A DNA stretch of 64,000 nt, taken from an uncultured SAR116 cluster alpha proteobacterium. Lineage in GTDB: Bacteria > Pseudomonadota > Alphaproteobacteria > Puniceispirillales > Puniceispirillaceae. Made by a program: the position numbers and the translations under genes. The DNA is taken from assembly GCA_902523435.1 (NCBI GenBank), contig CABYZM010000002.1:30225-94224 (forward strand). Reading direction: 5' to 3'. Each line of letters starts with the position of its first letter. Positions within the stretch are counted from its first letter, which is position 1. This document shows positions 35,476 to 44,231 of the stretch, in pieces. The notes below the pieces were generated by a model, which saw nothing but the letters and a program-made list of their open reading frames with translations, did not search any database and was not told where the DNA came from.

Positions 35476-35490
35476 GTGCATAAAATGCAC
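35476..35490. promoter_or_regulatory. GTGCAT-AAA-ATGCAC dyad upstream of the amidohydrolase
   Basis: A perfect six-base inverted repeat with a three-base spacer, about 155 bp before the amidohydrolase start. The tight, GC-containing dyad in AT-rich DNA is a plausible operator. Confidence 0.3.
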
Positions 35491-35643
35491 AACGTAGGAG
35501 GAGGTTTTGCGGGAAATTGAGCTTATTGCATGTAACGTCAATATAAGAATCCTTTAGAAACCTGCTTTAACGACTGCATAAAATCCATTTACATTTACTT
35601 TAGTAAAACTTTTGTAGATGAATAAACAAATATTGGAGATAGA

Positions 35644-37143
35644 ATGAACGATAGCCAAAAGCTAATTATCGCAAAAAAGATCCTTCTAGGCTTTGACAGA
35701 CTAGGGCGAGCAGAGATTGTTGAGGGGAAGGCAATTTTTGTAAAAAATAACAAAATAAATGAGATTGGTCCTACCAGTGCATTAAGGCAAAAATATGAAG
35801 AAATTCCAGAAATTGGAGGAGAAAATCTATTTGCAATGCCCGGCTTAGTGAATGCGCATCATCATTTGGGCGTCACACCTTTTCAACTGGGAGCTCAAGA
35901 CCACCCACTGGAGCTTTGGTTCGCTGAACGCTTAAAGATGCGAAACGTACCGCCAACATTAGACACACTTTATTCCGCTTTTGAGATGATATCGTCAGGT
36001 GTCACTACAGTACAGCATCTTCAAAGTCGCGCGCCCGGAAATTTACCGTCAGTTCTTGACCAGTCTAACGAAATAATTGCCGCGTATGAGCAGATCGGTA
36101 TGAGAGCATCATATTCGTTTGCTCTTCGTGACCAAAACCGCATGATTTACGATTCTGACGAAAATTGTCTAGCTCTTCTTCCACCGAAACACCGACCAAC
36201 GCTAAAAAAGTACTTTGAAAGCTTTAGCCTATCAATCAGTGAGCAATTAGAAATATTCAACATTTTAACAGAGCAACACGCAAAGACTAATTTAATTGAA
36301 ATACAATTAGCCCCGTCCAATTTACATTGGCTTTCTGACAAAGCGCTTGAAACAATATCAGAAGTAGCAGTAGACACAGGTGCAAAAATACACATGCATT
36401 TGTTGGAAACACCTTATCAGGCCGAGTACGCCAGACGTCGGATAGGCCAATCAGCATTGGAATATATAGATAAATTTGGGCTTTTAGGTCCTCAGCTTAC
36501 TATTGGGCATGGTGTATGGATGACAAAAGATGATGTTGATCTTTTAGCAGAGAGTGGAGGTTGTCTTTGTCATAATTGTTCATCAAATCTACGTCTCAAA
36601 AGCGGCAAAGCTGATTTAGCTAGTTTTTTATCAAAAAATATTCCAATAGCATTAGGTATTGATGAGGCCGGAATAAATGATGACCGCGATATGCTACAAG
36701 AGATGCGGCTAGCTTATACTTTACATAGACCACCCGGCCATTCTTCGCCAAACCCAAGCGCTGCAGAAATTTTAAGAATGGCAACAGAACATGGTGCAGC
36801 TAGCACACCTTTTTCCGGAAAGATTGGTCGACTTGAAAAAGGCCTATTTGCAGATATTTTACTTCTAGATTTGAACTCTTTAGCTTTCCCATACCAAGAT
36901 TTTGATATACCTCTACCAGATATTATAGTGAGGAGAGCCAAGCGCAAAAGTGTTGATACGGTCATAATTGATGGCAATGTGGTATTCAACAAGGGCAAAT
37001 TTACCAGAGTAGACGAAGACGCTTTATTGGAAGAAATTAGCAAAGTCCTTAGCCGGGCAAAGACCCCAGAGGAGATCAAATTAAGAGAGCTTTCAGAAAT
37101 CATAATGCCAGCGGTTAAAAATTTTTATTCAGGATGGTATTAA
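35644..37143 (+). CDS. Amidohydrolase of the cytosine/8-oxoguanine deaminase and TrzN/AtzA type
   Basis: A 499-residue amidohydrolase. Metal ligands visible are H72 and H74 in NAHHHLG, the His of HMHLLET (near residue 250), the His of IGHGVW (near 280) and the Asp of GIDEAGINDD (near 340), with the catalytic Glu in the HLLET loop. This subtype deaminates or dechlorinates ring-N compounds: guanine, 8-oxoguanine, cytosine and s-triazines. It is longer than the usual 450-480 residues. GGAG lies six bases before the ATG. Codon use is AT-rich like the rest of the 28.5-37 kb block. The exact substrate is unknown. Confidence 0.87.
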   Translation: MNDSQKLIIAKKILLGFDRLGRAEIVEGKAIFVKNNKINEIGPTSALRQKYEEIPEIGGENLFAMPGLVNAHHHLGVTPFQLGAQDHPLELWFAERLKMRNVPPTLDTLYSAFEMISSGVTTVQHLQSRAPGNLPSVLDQSNEIIAAYEQIGMRASYSFALRDQNRMIYDSDENCLALLPPKHRPTLKKYFESFSLSISEQLEIFNILTEQHAKTNLIEIQLAPSNLHWLSDKALETISEVAVDTGAKIHMHLLETPYQAEYARRRIGQSALEYIDKFGLLGPQLTIGHGVWMTKDDVDLLAESGGCLCHNCSSNLRLKSGKADLASFLSKNIPIALGIDEAGINDDRDMLQEMRLAYTLHRPPGHSSPNPSAAEILRMATEHGAASTPFSGKIGRLEKGLFADILLLDLNSLAFPYQDFDIPLPDIIVRRAKRKSVDTVIIDGNVVFNKGKFTRVDEDALLEEISKVLSRAKTPEEIKLRELSEIIMPAVKNFYSGWY

Positions 37144-37221
37144 TACTTCAACAAATAGATGGCGCTAAAAAAATAGTGTGACCAAGTTTGTCAAATTTAA
37201 TTCGCATTTTATGGCATTGTG

Positions 37222-37249
37222 ATTGAAGCTACACATGCAACGCTTCAAT
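37222..37249. terminator. Bidirectional terminator candidate between convergent genes
   Basis: ATTGAAGC and GCTTCAAT arms around a 12-base loop, between the amidohydrolase gene and the convergent epimerase gene. A short AT-rich run flanks it. It lies about where the AT-rich block ends. Confidence 0.45.
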
Positions 37250-37317
37250 AAAACTATTTTCGAGGCATGAAAAATCTTCACCCTTTCTTTGTAACTGAAG
37301 TGGGTTAATTCAATCTC

Positions 37318-38301
37318 TCAAGAAACTGTTGGCAAATCATCTTCAAGATAAATGCGTATAATTTGCTCAAAATTTGTTTCACTTTCAAATCCAAAAGTGT
37401 GCGCGCGATCCGTCTGAAAATCACGAGGCCAACCCGCAACAATCTTGACAATCTGTTCATCAAGTTGAGGCTTAATCAGCTTTACCACGTCATTTCCAGC
37501 GACTGACCGCAAAGCCTCAATCTGCTCAGCAACAGTGCAAGACACGCCTGGCATGTTTAGTGCACGCCGACTACCCAGAGCGTCCAAATCAAGAGTTGCG
37601 GCATGCGTCAAAAACCTCGCCGCAGAGCGTGGCGAGGCATGCCAATGACGCACATTATCGCTGACCGGCAAAATTGCTTCAACACCATTAAGCGGTTCAC
37701 GGATAATGCCAGAGAAAAAGGAAGAGGCTGCCAGATTTGGCTTGCCGGGACGCACACAGATAGTGGGTAGGCGAATGGAAAGCGCATCAATAAAGCCCTT
37801 TCGGCTATAATCAGAAAGCAACAACTCAACAATCGCCTTTTGCGCACCATATGATGTCTGCGGTGTGCAGAAAAACTCATCTGTTATTCTTGCAGGAAAG
37901 GGCGCCCCAAAAACCGCAATAGATGATGTGAAAATTAGTTTTGGCCTGTAGCTGCCCCCGGATTGGTCATGGTGAACACGCAAAGCTTCCAAAAGTGACC
38001 AAGCGCCAGACATATTAATCTGCCAGCCTTTTTCAAATTCCAGCTCTGCCTCTCCTGACACAATAGAAGCGAGATGAAAAATCAGGTCAGGCTTTAAATC
38101 TGCAAGTTTCTTAGCTTCAGCTGGGTCAGCAACATTGCCAACTAGAACAGAACAGCCATCTGCACCGGAAGGCACATGAGCAGAAACGATATCGTGAAGA
38201 TAAAGTTCAGATGAGCTATCTATTCCTGATTCCCCGGAAAGAATACGGTTCAGTAATTTCTGACCTACCATTCCTGCAGCACCCATAATCAATACACGCA
38301 T
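37318..38301 (-). CDS. denD: NAD-dependent epimerase/dehydratase-family protein, D-erythronate dehydrogenase-like
   Basis: A 327-residue extended SDR. It has the GxxGxxG loop (GAAGMVGQKL), a Ser-Ser in IFTSSIAVFG and YGAQK as the catalytic Tyr-Lys pair. The overall length and the VSGEAE and RLPTICVRPG segments fit the DenD group, which oxidises D-erythronate at C2 on the way to dihydroxyacetone phosphate. The usual partners (a DUF1537-family kinase OtnK/DenK and an isomerase) are not adjacent, although a TIM-barrel isomerase lies at 44.2 kb. The symbol is therefore tentative. AAAGGA precedes the ATG. Confidence 0.75.
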   Translation of the reverse strand: MRVLIMGAAGMVGQKLLNRILSGESGIDSSSELYLHDIVSAHVPSGADGCSVLVGNVADPAEAKKLADLKPDLIFHLASIVSGEAELEFEKGWQINMSGAWSLLEALRVHHDQSGGSYRPKLIFTSSIAVFGAPFPARITDEFFCTPQTSYGAQKAIVELLLSDYSRKGFIDALSIRLPTICVRPGKPNLAASSFFSGIIREPLNGVEAILPVSDNVRHWHASPRSAARFLTHAATLDLDALGSRRALNMPGVSCTVAEQIEALRSVAGNDVVKLIKPQLDEQIVKIVAGWPRDFQTDRAHTFGFESETNFEQIIRIYLEDDLPTVS

Positions 38302-38484
38302 TTATCTTTCCTTTTAATCATCAAATAATCACTGACAGAGCGAATTACTATTTTCAATTCATGTCATTGTGTCATTATGTTTTTGCCAGTAGGCCCTACA
38401 ATAGAAATTTATTCCGTAATAGATAGCATGAGTCAACTTGGCTGATGAGGAAGCAACTTAAAAGTGAAAACAGGGCATAAATTT

Positions 38485-38671
38485 ATGGATGCATCACGAA
38501 CAGGAAAGAGGCTGGCAGGAAAGACCGCCCTTGTCATCACCGCAGGTCAGGGCATTGGCACAGCATCTGTGCTGGCGATGGTAAAGAAAATCATGCTGCT
38601 TCTTGGTATGCACGGAAAGTGCCTTAACAACGGGGCAGGCGCACATAATTGACGGCGGTTGTTCAGACTGA
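38485..38671 (+). pseudogene. SDR remnant with a large internal deletion and frameshift
   Basis: The first about 33 codons encode a good SDR N-terminus (RLAGKTALVITAGQGIG, the form seen in 2-keto-3-deoxy-L-fuconate-type dehydrogenases). Then, in another frame, the last about 17 codons encode a standard SDR C-terminus (LTTGQAHIIDGGCSD, stop at 38669-38671). Roughly 190 residues between them, including NNAG and YxxxK, are gone. It lies 63 bp before the IlvD/Edd dehydratase gene, where a functional dehydrogenase is normally found. Confidence 0.8.
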
Positions 38672-38734
38672 TAAGCCAATCGAAGAGAAGAGTTCAAACT
38701 ATATTCAGACAGACAGAAGCGAGTGGATAAGGCG

Positions 38735-40540
38735 ATGACAGACCGCAAAATCAAAACTGAAAATCTGCGTTCGCGCCTCTGGTTTAACAACCCAGATGAT
38801 GCGGAAATGACAGCACTATATACAGAGCGTTATCTAAATTATGGACTGACAAGGGATGAGCTGCGCGCAGGCAAACCCATTATTGGCATTGCACAGACCG
38901 GGTCTGACTTATCACCCTGTAACCGTCACCATTTAGAACTGGCCAAACGTGTGCGTGACGGGATCATTTCTGCTGGTGGCGTGCCCATGGAAATTCCGGT
39001 TCACCCTATCCAGGAAACTGGCAAGCGTCCCACAGCGATGCTGGACAGGAATCTGGCCTATCTCAGTCTGGTTGAAAGCCTTTACGGCTATCCGATTGAT
39101 GGTGTCGTGCTCATGATAGGGTGTGATAAAACCACCCCGGCGCTTTTGATGGCAGCTGCCACTGTGGATATACCAGCCATTGCCCTGTCTGTCGGGCCAA
39201 TGCTAAATGGCTGGCATGAAGGTGAGCGAACAGGTTCTGGCACAATTGTCTGGAAGGCTCGTCAGTTAATGGCAGCTGGAGAAATTGATGATGATGGATT
39301 TCTTGACCTTGTAACCTCCTCCTCACCCTCAACTGGCTATTGTAATACAATGGGCACAGCCACTACGATGAACTCGCTTGCTGAGGCTTTGGGTATGCAG
39401 CTGCCGGGATCAGCAGCAATACCTGCCCCTTATCGTGAACGGGGACAGATCTCTTATGAAACCGGTGCCCGCATTGTGAATATGATTTGGGATGATCTTA
39501 AGCCATCTGACATCATGACACGTCATGCTTTTGAAAATGCAATTGTGATCAATTCGGCTATTGGCGGATCAACAAACGCCCCAATTCATCTCAACGCTAT
39601 TGCCTGCCATCTAGGTGTGGCGCTAGACAATGATGATTGGCAGGCAGTTGGCCATCATGTGCCGTTGTTGGTTAACCTTCAGCCTGCAGGTGATTATCTG
39701 GGTGAAGATTATCACCGCGCAGGTGGGGTGCCTGCGGTTGTTGCTGAACTGATGCGCCATAATTTGCTGCCACACCCGCAAGCCATCACAGCAAACGGAC
39801 AGTCTATTGGCATGAATTGCGAAGCTGCAAAAATCAAAAATTCAGATGTGATTTTCACTGTTGATAAGCCGATAAAACAATCTGCGGGCTTTGTGAATCT
39901 TAAAGGCAATCTGTTTGATAGTGCTATTATGAAAACAAGTGTAATCAGCTCGTCCTTTTCAGAACGTTACCTATCAAATCCTGATGATCCGAACGCATTT
40001 GAAGGCACAGCCTTTGTGTTTGACGGGCCAGAGGACTTTCACAAACGGATTGATGATGAAAGTCTGAACATGAATGCACAGTCCATTCTTGTGATGCGTG
40101 GGGCAGGGCCAATTGGCTATCCTGGCGGTGCTGAGGTGGTGAATATGCGTCCGCCTGCCTATCTGATTAAACAAGGAGTGTCAGAACTGCCCTGTATTGG
40201 CGACGGCAGACAGTCAGGAACATCAGGGTCACCGTCAATCCTGAATGCATCGCCAGAAGCAGCCGCTGGGGGCGGTCTTGCGTTGTTACAGACAGGGGAC
40301 CGCATTCGTGTAGATATGAACAACTGCAGTGCAGATATACTGGTCAGTGATAACGAACTTCAGGACCGTGCAGAAAAGCTGGCCGCAAATGGCGGCTTTC
40401 CTTCACCGGAAAGCCAGAGCCCATGGCAGCAATATTTCCGAGAGATGGTCAAACCTTTTTCAGAAGGTATGGTTCTGCGCGATGCCCCAGATTATAAATC
40501 TATCGCTCGTACTAAAGGTGTGCCTCGCGATAATCATTGA
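38735..40540 (+). CDS. IlvD/Edd-family sugar-acid dehydratase (L-arabonate/D-xylonate/L-fuconate type)
   Basis: A 601-residue dehydratase. The iron-sulfur ligands are the Cys of SDLSPCN, MIGCDKT and STGYCNTMG; the last two carry family motifs, and the C-terminal [21 protein letters not shown] block is intact. The pattern and size fit the sugar-acid branch (L-arabinonate dehydratase) rather than branched-chain amino acid IlvD. The ATG at 38735 is chosen over a GTG 12 bases earlier. With the FAH-type hydrolase 55 bp downstream it forms part of a non-phosphorylative aldonic acid route; the middle dehydrogenase is a pseudogene. Confidence 0.9.
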   Translation: MTDRKIKTENLRSRLWFNNPDDAEMTALYTERYLNYGLTRDELRAGKPIIGIAQTGSDLSPCNRHHLELAKRVRDGIISAGGVPMEIPVHPIQETGKRPTAMLDRNLAYLSLVESLYGYPIDGVVLMIGCDKTTPALLMAAATVDIPAIALSVGPMLNGWHEGERTGSGTIVWKARQLMAAGEIDDDGFLDLVTSSSPSTGYCNTMGTATTMNSLAEALGMQLPGSAAIPAPYRERGQISYETGARIVNMIWDDLKPSDIMTRHAFENAIVINSAIGGSTNAPIHLNAIACHLGVALDNDDWQAVGHHVPLLVNLQPAGDYLGEDYHRAGGVPAVVAELMRHNLLPHPQAITANGQSIGMNCEAAKIKNSDVIFTVDKPIKQSAGFVNLKGNLFDSAIMKTSVISSSFSERYLSNPDDPNAFEGTAFVFDGPEDFHKRIDDESLNMNAQSILVMRGAGPIGYPGGAEVVNMRPPAYLIKQGVSELPCIGDGRQSGTSGSPSILNASPEAAAGGGLALLQTGDRIRVDMNNCSADILVSDNELQDRAEKLAANGGFPSPESQSPWQQYFREMVKPFSEGMVLRDAPDYKSIARTKGVPRDNH

Positions 40541-40594
40541 GACATTCAGTGCTGAGTTTCGAACAGAAAAATAAATTCGAAGGAGAATAAGTGA

Positions 40595-41443
40595 ATGAAA
40601 CTGGTAAGATATGGGAATGAAGGGCGGGAAAAGCCCGGTCTTATAGATGCTGACGGTCAGTTACGAGATCTTTCCAGCCATGTAGCTGATGTCAATGGTC
40701 CGGCCCTGTCAAAGGACAGTCTGAAAATGCTTTACGACATTGACCCAGCCAGTCTACCTGCTGTCAGCGGCGCCCCCCGGCTTGGAGCCTGTGTCGGTGA
40801 TATTGGAAAATTCATGTGCATCGGCCTAAATTATTCTGACCATGCGGCCGAGACAGGTGCAGACATTCCTGAACACCCTATTTTGTTCATGAAAGCTACG
40901 TCTGCTGTGGTGGGGGCAAACGACACAGTCATGCTACCCCGCGGTTCCACTCATACAGACTGGGAAGTTGAACTTGGCGTTGTGATTGGCACTCCTTGTA
41001 AATATGTTTCTGTCGAAGAGGCCCTCGATTATGTGGCGGGATATTTTGTTTCAAACGATGTTTCCGAGCGTCATTTCCAGACTAAGCTGGCCGGCCAATG
41101 GACCAAAGGTAAATCCTGTGACACTTTCGGGCCAATCGGTCCGTGGCTCGTTACTTCAGATGAAATTGCAGACCCACAAAATCTAGACATGGGGCTGGAT
41201 CTAAATGGCCAGCGTATGCAGACCGGGAACACATCAACCATGATTTTCACTGTTGCTGAATGTATCTCTCATCTGTCGCAGATGATGACCCTACTACCAG
41301 GGGATGTAATCTCAACAGGCACGCCGCCAGGTGTGGGCATGGGCATAAAACCTGAGCCAATTTACCTAAAAGAAGGTGATGTTATGGATGTGTGGATTGA
41401 AGGTCTTGGCCAGCAGACCCAGACAGTTGGACAGGACAAATGA
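40595..41443 (+). CDS. FAH-family hydrolase, 2,4-diketo-3-deoxy-L-fuconate hydrolase type
   Basis: A 282-residue fumarylacetoacetase-fold enzyme. It shows GLNYSDHAAETG, the metal-binding DWEVELGVVIG (Glu/Glu) and NDVSERHFQ segments, and TGTPPGVGMG. Such proteins are often annotated as ureidoglycolate lyase, but in clusters with IlvD/Edd dehydratases they cleave 2,4-diketo-3-deoxy sugar acids to pyruvate plus lactate or glycolate. An AGGAG site lies nine bases before the ATG. The upstream dehydrogenase that would make its substrate is broken. Confidence 0.87.
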   Translation: MKLVRYGNEGREKPGLIDADGQLRDLSSHVADVNGPALSKDSLKMLYDIDPASLPAVSGAPRLGACVGDIGKFMCIGLNYSDHAAETGADIPEHPILFMKATSAVVGANDTVMLPRGSTHTDWEVELGVVIGTPCKYVSVEEALDYVAGYFVSNDVSERHFQTKLAGQWTKGKSCDTFGPIGPWLVTSDEIADPQNLDMGLDLNGQRMQTGNTSTMIFTVAECISHLSQMMTLLPGDVISTGTPPGVGMGIKPEPIYLKEGDVMDVWIEGLGQQTQTVGQDK

Positions 41444-41498
41444 ACCTTTACAGACCAATCAGATAAAAATTAATTTTTTGATCAAACGGAACAAACCT

Positions 41499-42383
41499 AT
41501 GTCTTCAACTTTAAAAATTGCCTTCCTAGGTACAGGCCTCATGGGAAGCCATATGGCCCGCAATATATTAAAAGCCGGTTTTTCGTTGACAGCCTGGAAT
41601 CGCACCTTAGCCAAAGCACAGGCCCTGATAGCTGATGGTGCGGATGTGCCGGCAACAGCAGCAGCAGCCGTCGCAGAGGCTGATATTGTAATTACAATGC
41701 TAAGTGACGGGCCAACTGTACATGATCTTCTATTTGAGCAGGAACTTGTCGCAACCATGAAAGCAGGAACACTCCTAATTGATATGAGCTCAATCAAGCC
41801 AAGTGAGGCCCGCACACACGCCGCGCTAATGCGCGAGCGGGGCCTGCATCACCTAGATGCACCCGTATCCGGCGGAACGAAAGGTGCTGAAGCAGGCAGT
41901 TTAGCTATTATGGCTGGCGGTGATGAAGCAGTCTTTGCCAAAGCTGTATCTGTTCTCAGTGCTATGGGGAGGCCTGTTCGGGTTGGCCCTGACGGGTCAG
42001 GCCAACTATCTAAACTGGCAAACCAAACTATCGTGGCTGTCACCATTGGGGTCGTTGCTGAAGCAATGTTGTTGGCTGAAAAAGGTGGCGCTGACCCTGC
42101 TGCTATTCGTGATGCGTTAAAAGGCGGTTTTGCTGATTCAGTTATCCTGCAACAGCATGGCGAGCGGATGACTACAAGAAACTTTGAGCCAGGGGGCCTG
42201 TCGCGAAGTCAGCTAAAAGATGTAAATAATGCGCTGGAGGAAGCTGGCCAGCATGAACTTATCCTACCACTGACTGAGCAGGTTAAAACGCGTTACACCA
42301 CCCTCATCGAAAAGATGGACGGAGCAGATACAGATCATTCAGCTCTGTATCTCGAATTGCTCAAGCAGAATAGTCTTTCATAA
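41499..42383 (+). CDS. Beta-hydroxyacid dehydrogenase (3-hydroxyisobutyrate/tartronate semialdehyde reductase family)
   Basis: A 294-residue protein with LGTGLMGSHMARN, the substrate-binding DAPVSGGTKGAEAG loop and the catalytic Lys in GQLSKLANQ. It belongs to the family that includes 2-hydroxy-3-oxopropionate reductase (GlxR/GarR). It could reduce tartronate semialdehyde from glyoxylate (linking it to the purine cluster) or act on another beta-hydroxy acid. The ATG at 41499 is preferred; the longer frame runs into the upstream gene. It is 28 bp before a D-2-hydroxyacid dehydrogenase gene. Confidence 0.86.
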   Translation: MSSTLKIAFLGTGLMGSHMARNILKAGFSLTAWNRTLAKAQALIADGADVPATAAAAVAEADIVITMLSDGPTVHDLLFEQELVATMKAGTLLIDMSSIKPSEARTHAALMRERGLHHLDAPVSGGTKGAEAGSLAIMAGGDEAVFAKAVSVLSAMGRPVRVGPDGSGQLSKLANQTIVAVTIGVVAEAMLLAEKGGADPAAIRDALKGGFADSVILQQHGERMTTRNFEPGGLSRSQLKDVNNALEEAGQHELILPLTEQVKTRYTTLIEKMDGADTDHSALYLELLKQNSLS

Positions 42384-42411
42384 ACGCTAGCCAAAATTTA
42401 AGGAAGAAGCC

Positions 42412-43374
42412 GTGAAACCAGTTCTGTTAATTATTGGGGAGATCACACCGCGTATGGCAGAACGCTTTTCCACTGCCTTTACTTGTCATTACATTGATAA
42501 AATTGCAGATACCGAGCAGTTTCTAGCAGCAAATGGGCCGTCTGTTCAGGCAATAGCCACATCGGGGCATGACGGTGTGCCAGATAACCTACTTGACCGC
42601 CTATCTAATCTAGAAATTATTTCCAATTACGGGGTTGGATATGATGCTATCAATGTGGATAAGGCAGTCAGCAAAAATATTCTTGTCACCCATACACCTG
42701 ATGTACTGAATGAGGAGGTTGCCACAACTGCGCTGATGCTGCTGATGGCAGTAAGCCGCGAGCTGATCGTGAATGACAGCTATATCCGAAAAGGCAACTG
42801 GTCAAAAAAAGGAAACACACCGTTGAGTAGAGCTGTAGATGGCATGTCTGTTGGAATATTGGGCTATGGACGTATTGGGCAAGCGATTGCCCGTAAACTG
42901 GAGGCTTTTAACTGTCAGATTTCTTATCATGCCCGGTCAGAACGGAAAGACAGCCCACATCGCTACTATGATAATCTGAACCGTTTGGCAGATGATGTAA
43001 CCGCCCTTATAGTGATCACACCAGGTGGTCAGTATACACATCATTTAGTAAACGCCGATGTAATAGCAGCACTAGGGTCTGAAGGTATCCTTGTGAATGT
43101 GGCCCGCGGGTCAGTTGTGGATGAAGATGCGCTGATTGCCGCGCTTCAAGATGGGAGTCTGGGAGCTGCAGGGTTAGATGTTTTTGCTGCAGAACCACAT
43201 GTGCCTGAAGTTTTATTCACGATGGATAATGTTGTCCTGACCCCGCATATCGGTTCGGCTACGGTTGAAACACGCCGCGCAATGGGGGACCTGACTGTTG
43301 ATAATCTAATCCAGTATTTTGCTGATGGCCAGGTCATCACACCAATCCCAGAATGCCTTCGTTTGATTGGCTGA
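42412..43374 (+). CDS. D-2-hydroxyacid dehydrogenase (glyoxylate/hydroxypyruvate reductase-like)
   Basis: A 320-residue D-isomer-specific dehydrogenase. The NAD loop is GILGYGRIGQAIA, the catalytic Arg is in VNVARGSVVDE, Glu in FAAEPHVPE and His in LTPHIGSAT. Glyoxylate/hydroxypyruvate reductase is the best guess from the pattern; sulfolactate or another 2-hydroxy acid is possible. The start is a GTG at 42412 with AAGGAAG upstream. It ends the plus-strand sugar-acid operon that starts with the dehydratase. Confidence 0.87.
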   Translation: MKPVLLIIGEITPRMAERFSTAFTCHYIDKIADTEQFLAANGPSVQAIATSGHDGVPDNLLDRLSNLEIISNYGVGYDAINVDKAVSKNILVTHTPDVLNEEVATTALMLLMAVSRELIVNDSYIRKGNWSKKGNTPLSRAVDGMSVGILGYGRIGQAIARKLEAFNCQISYHARSERKDSPHRYYDNLNRLADDVTALIVITPGGQYTHHLVNADVIAALGSEGILVNVARGSVVDEDALIAALQDGSLGAAGLDVFAAEPHVPEVLFTMDNVVLTPHIGSATVETRRAMGDLTVDNLIQYFADGQVITPIPECLRLIG

Positions 43375-43377
43375 ATA

Positions 43378-43393
43378 GAGCAGCTTTTTGCTC
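43378..43393 (+). terminator. Weak terminator candidate between convergent genes
   Basis: GAGCA-GCTTTT-TGCTC just past the dehydrogenase stop, in the 32-bp gap between convergent genes. Only five pairs form and no long T-run follows. Confidence 0.3.
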
Positions 43394-43406
43394 AGGCCCC
43401 TTTTGA

Positions 43407-44186
43407 TTAAACCGTCACAGTCATACCGCCATCAACATAGAGAACCTGCCCATGCATGAAGTCAGAGGCAGGAGAAGAAAGAAAAATAGCGGCGCCAACC
43501 AGATCGTCAACCTGACCCCAGCGACCTGCTGGAGTTTGGGTGATTAGCCAGTCACTGAAGGCCTTATCCTCAAACAGAGGCTGGGTGAGTTCTGTTGAGA
43601 TATAGCCAGGGCCAATTGCATTACAATTGATTCCATACGCTGCCCATTCAGCTGTCATAGCTCTGGTTAAGCCGCCCACAGCAGCCTTTGCAGTCACATA
43701 AGCGCCAACATGATGACGGGCCATTTTCGTCATGATAGAGGCAATGTTAATTATTTTACCCTGCCCGCGCTGCTTCATATGCCGTGTCACTGCCTGCCCA
43801 AGGTAAAACAGAGCCGTGGCATTAGTGTTCATTACATCCTGAAATTTGTCAGAAGCAAAGTCTTCTAAAGACTGTCTGTGCTGAATACCGGCATTATTGA
43901 TAAGAATATCAATCGGCCCATCTGCAGATTCATAGTTGTTTATAGCCTTTTGTACTGCTGGCTGGTCACGCACATCAAAACATAGAGTCTGTGCAGACAC
44001 ATCCTGCAGGCGCAACCTGTCAGTCGCTTCTGCCAACTTTTCCGGGTTTCTGCCATTCAGAATGATTTTCGCCCCAGCCTGTGCCAGACCCGCTGCGAGA
44101 CCAAACCCTATACCACGTGTTGCGCCTGTAATCAGGGCTGACCGTCCCGTCAAATCAAAATACTGCTTTGCAGCTTTTGTCATCAT
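43407..44186 (-). CDS. SDR, gluconate 5-dehydrogenase-like
   Basis: A 259-residue SDR. GATRGIGFG, NNAGIQHR, NIASIMTKMA and YVTAK are intact. The C-terminal NAIGPGYISTELTQ and TPAGRWGQVDDL segments match gluconate 5-dehydrogenase (IdnO/Ga5DH). It interconverts D-gluconate and 5-ketogluconate, or a related sugar-acid pair. It is the last of three minus-strand genes with a TIM-barrel isomerase and a beta-hydroxyacid dehydrogenase. Two adjacent ATG codons make the exact start uncertain by one residue. Confidence 0.85.
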   Translation of the reverse strand: MMTKAAKQYFDLTGRSALITGATRGIGFGLAAGLAQAGAKIILNGRNPEKLAEATDRLRLQDVSAQTLCFDVRDQPAVQKAINNYESADGPIDILINNAGIQHRQSLEDFASDKFQDVMNTNATALFYLGQAVTRHMKQRGQGKIINIASIMTKMARHHVGAYVTAKAAVGGLTRAMTAEWAAYGINCNAIGPGYISTELTQPLFEDKAFSDWLITQTPAGRWGQVDDLVGAAIFLSSPASDFMHGQVLYVDGGMTVTV

Positions 44187-44231
44187 ATCCCCTTATCCTT
44201 TTCATCAAGCTGCTCAGTTTAAAACGCCTTT

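Larger units (their letters stand above)
35103..35643. other. AT-rich intergenic region between divergent hydrolase genes
   Basis: 541 bp containing the promoters of the divergent hydantoinase-type and amidohydrolase genes. It also holds a 25-codon frame (35255-35332), a terminator-like hairpin (35320-35344), a GTGCAT dyad (35476-35490) and an unusually strong AGGAGGAGG ribosome-type site near 35496-35504 that leads only to a 16-codon frame from a TTG. These may be remains of a lost gene or a short transcript. Confidence 0.5.

Noticed and set aside
40595..41443. Second ureidoglycolate lyase
   Set aside because: This FAH-type group is often so annotated, but the genuine AllA is at 14.6 kb and this gene belongs with a sugar-acid dehydratase.
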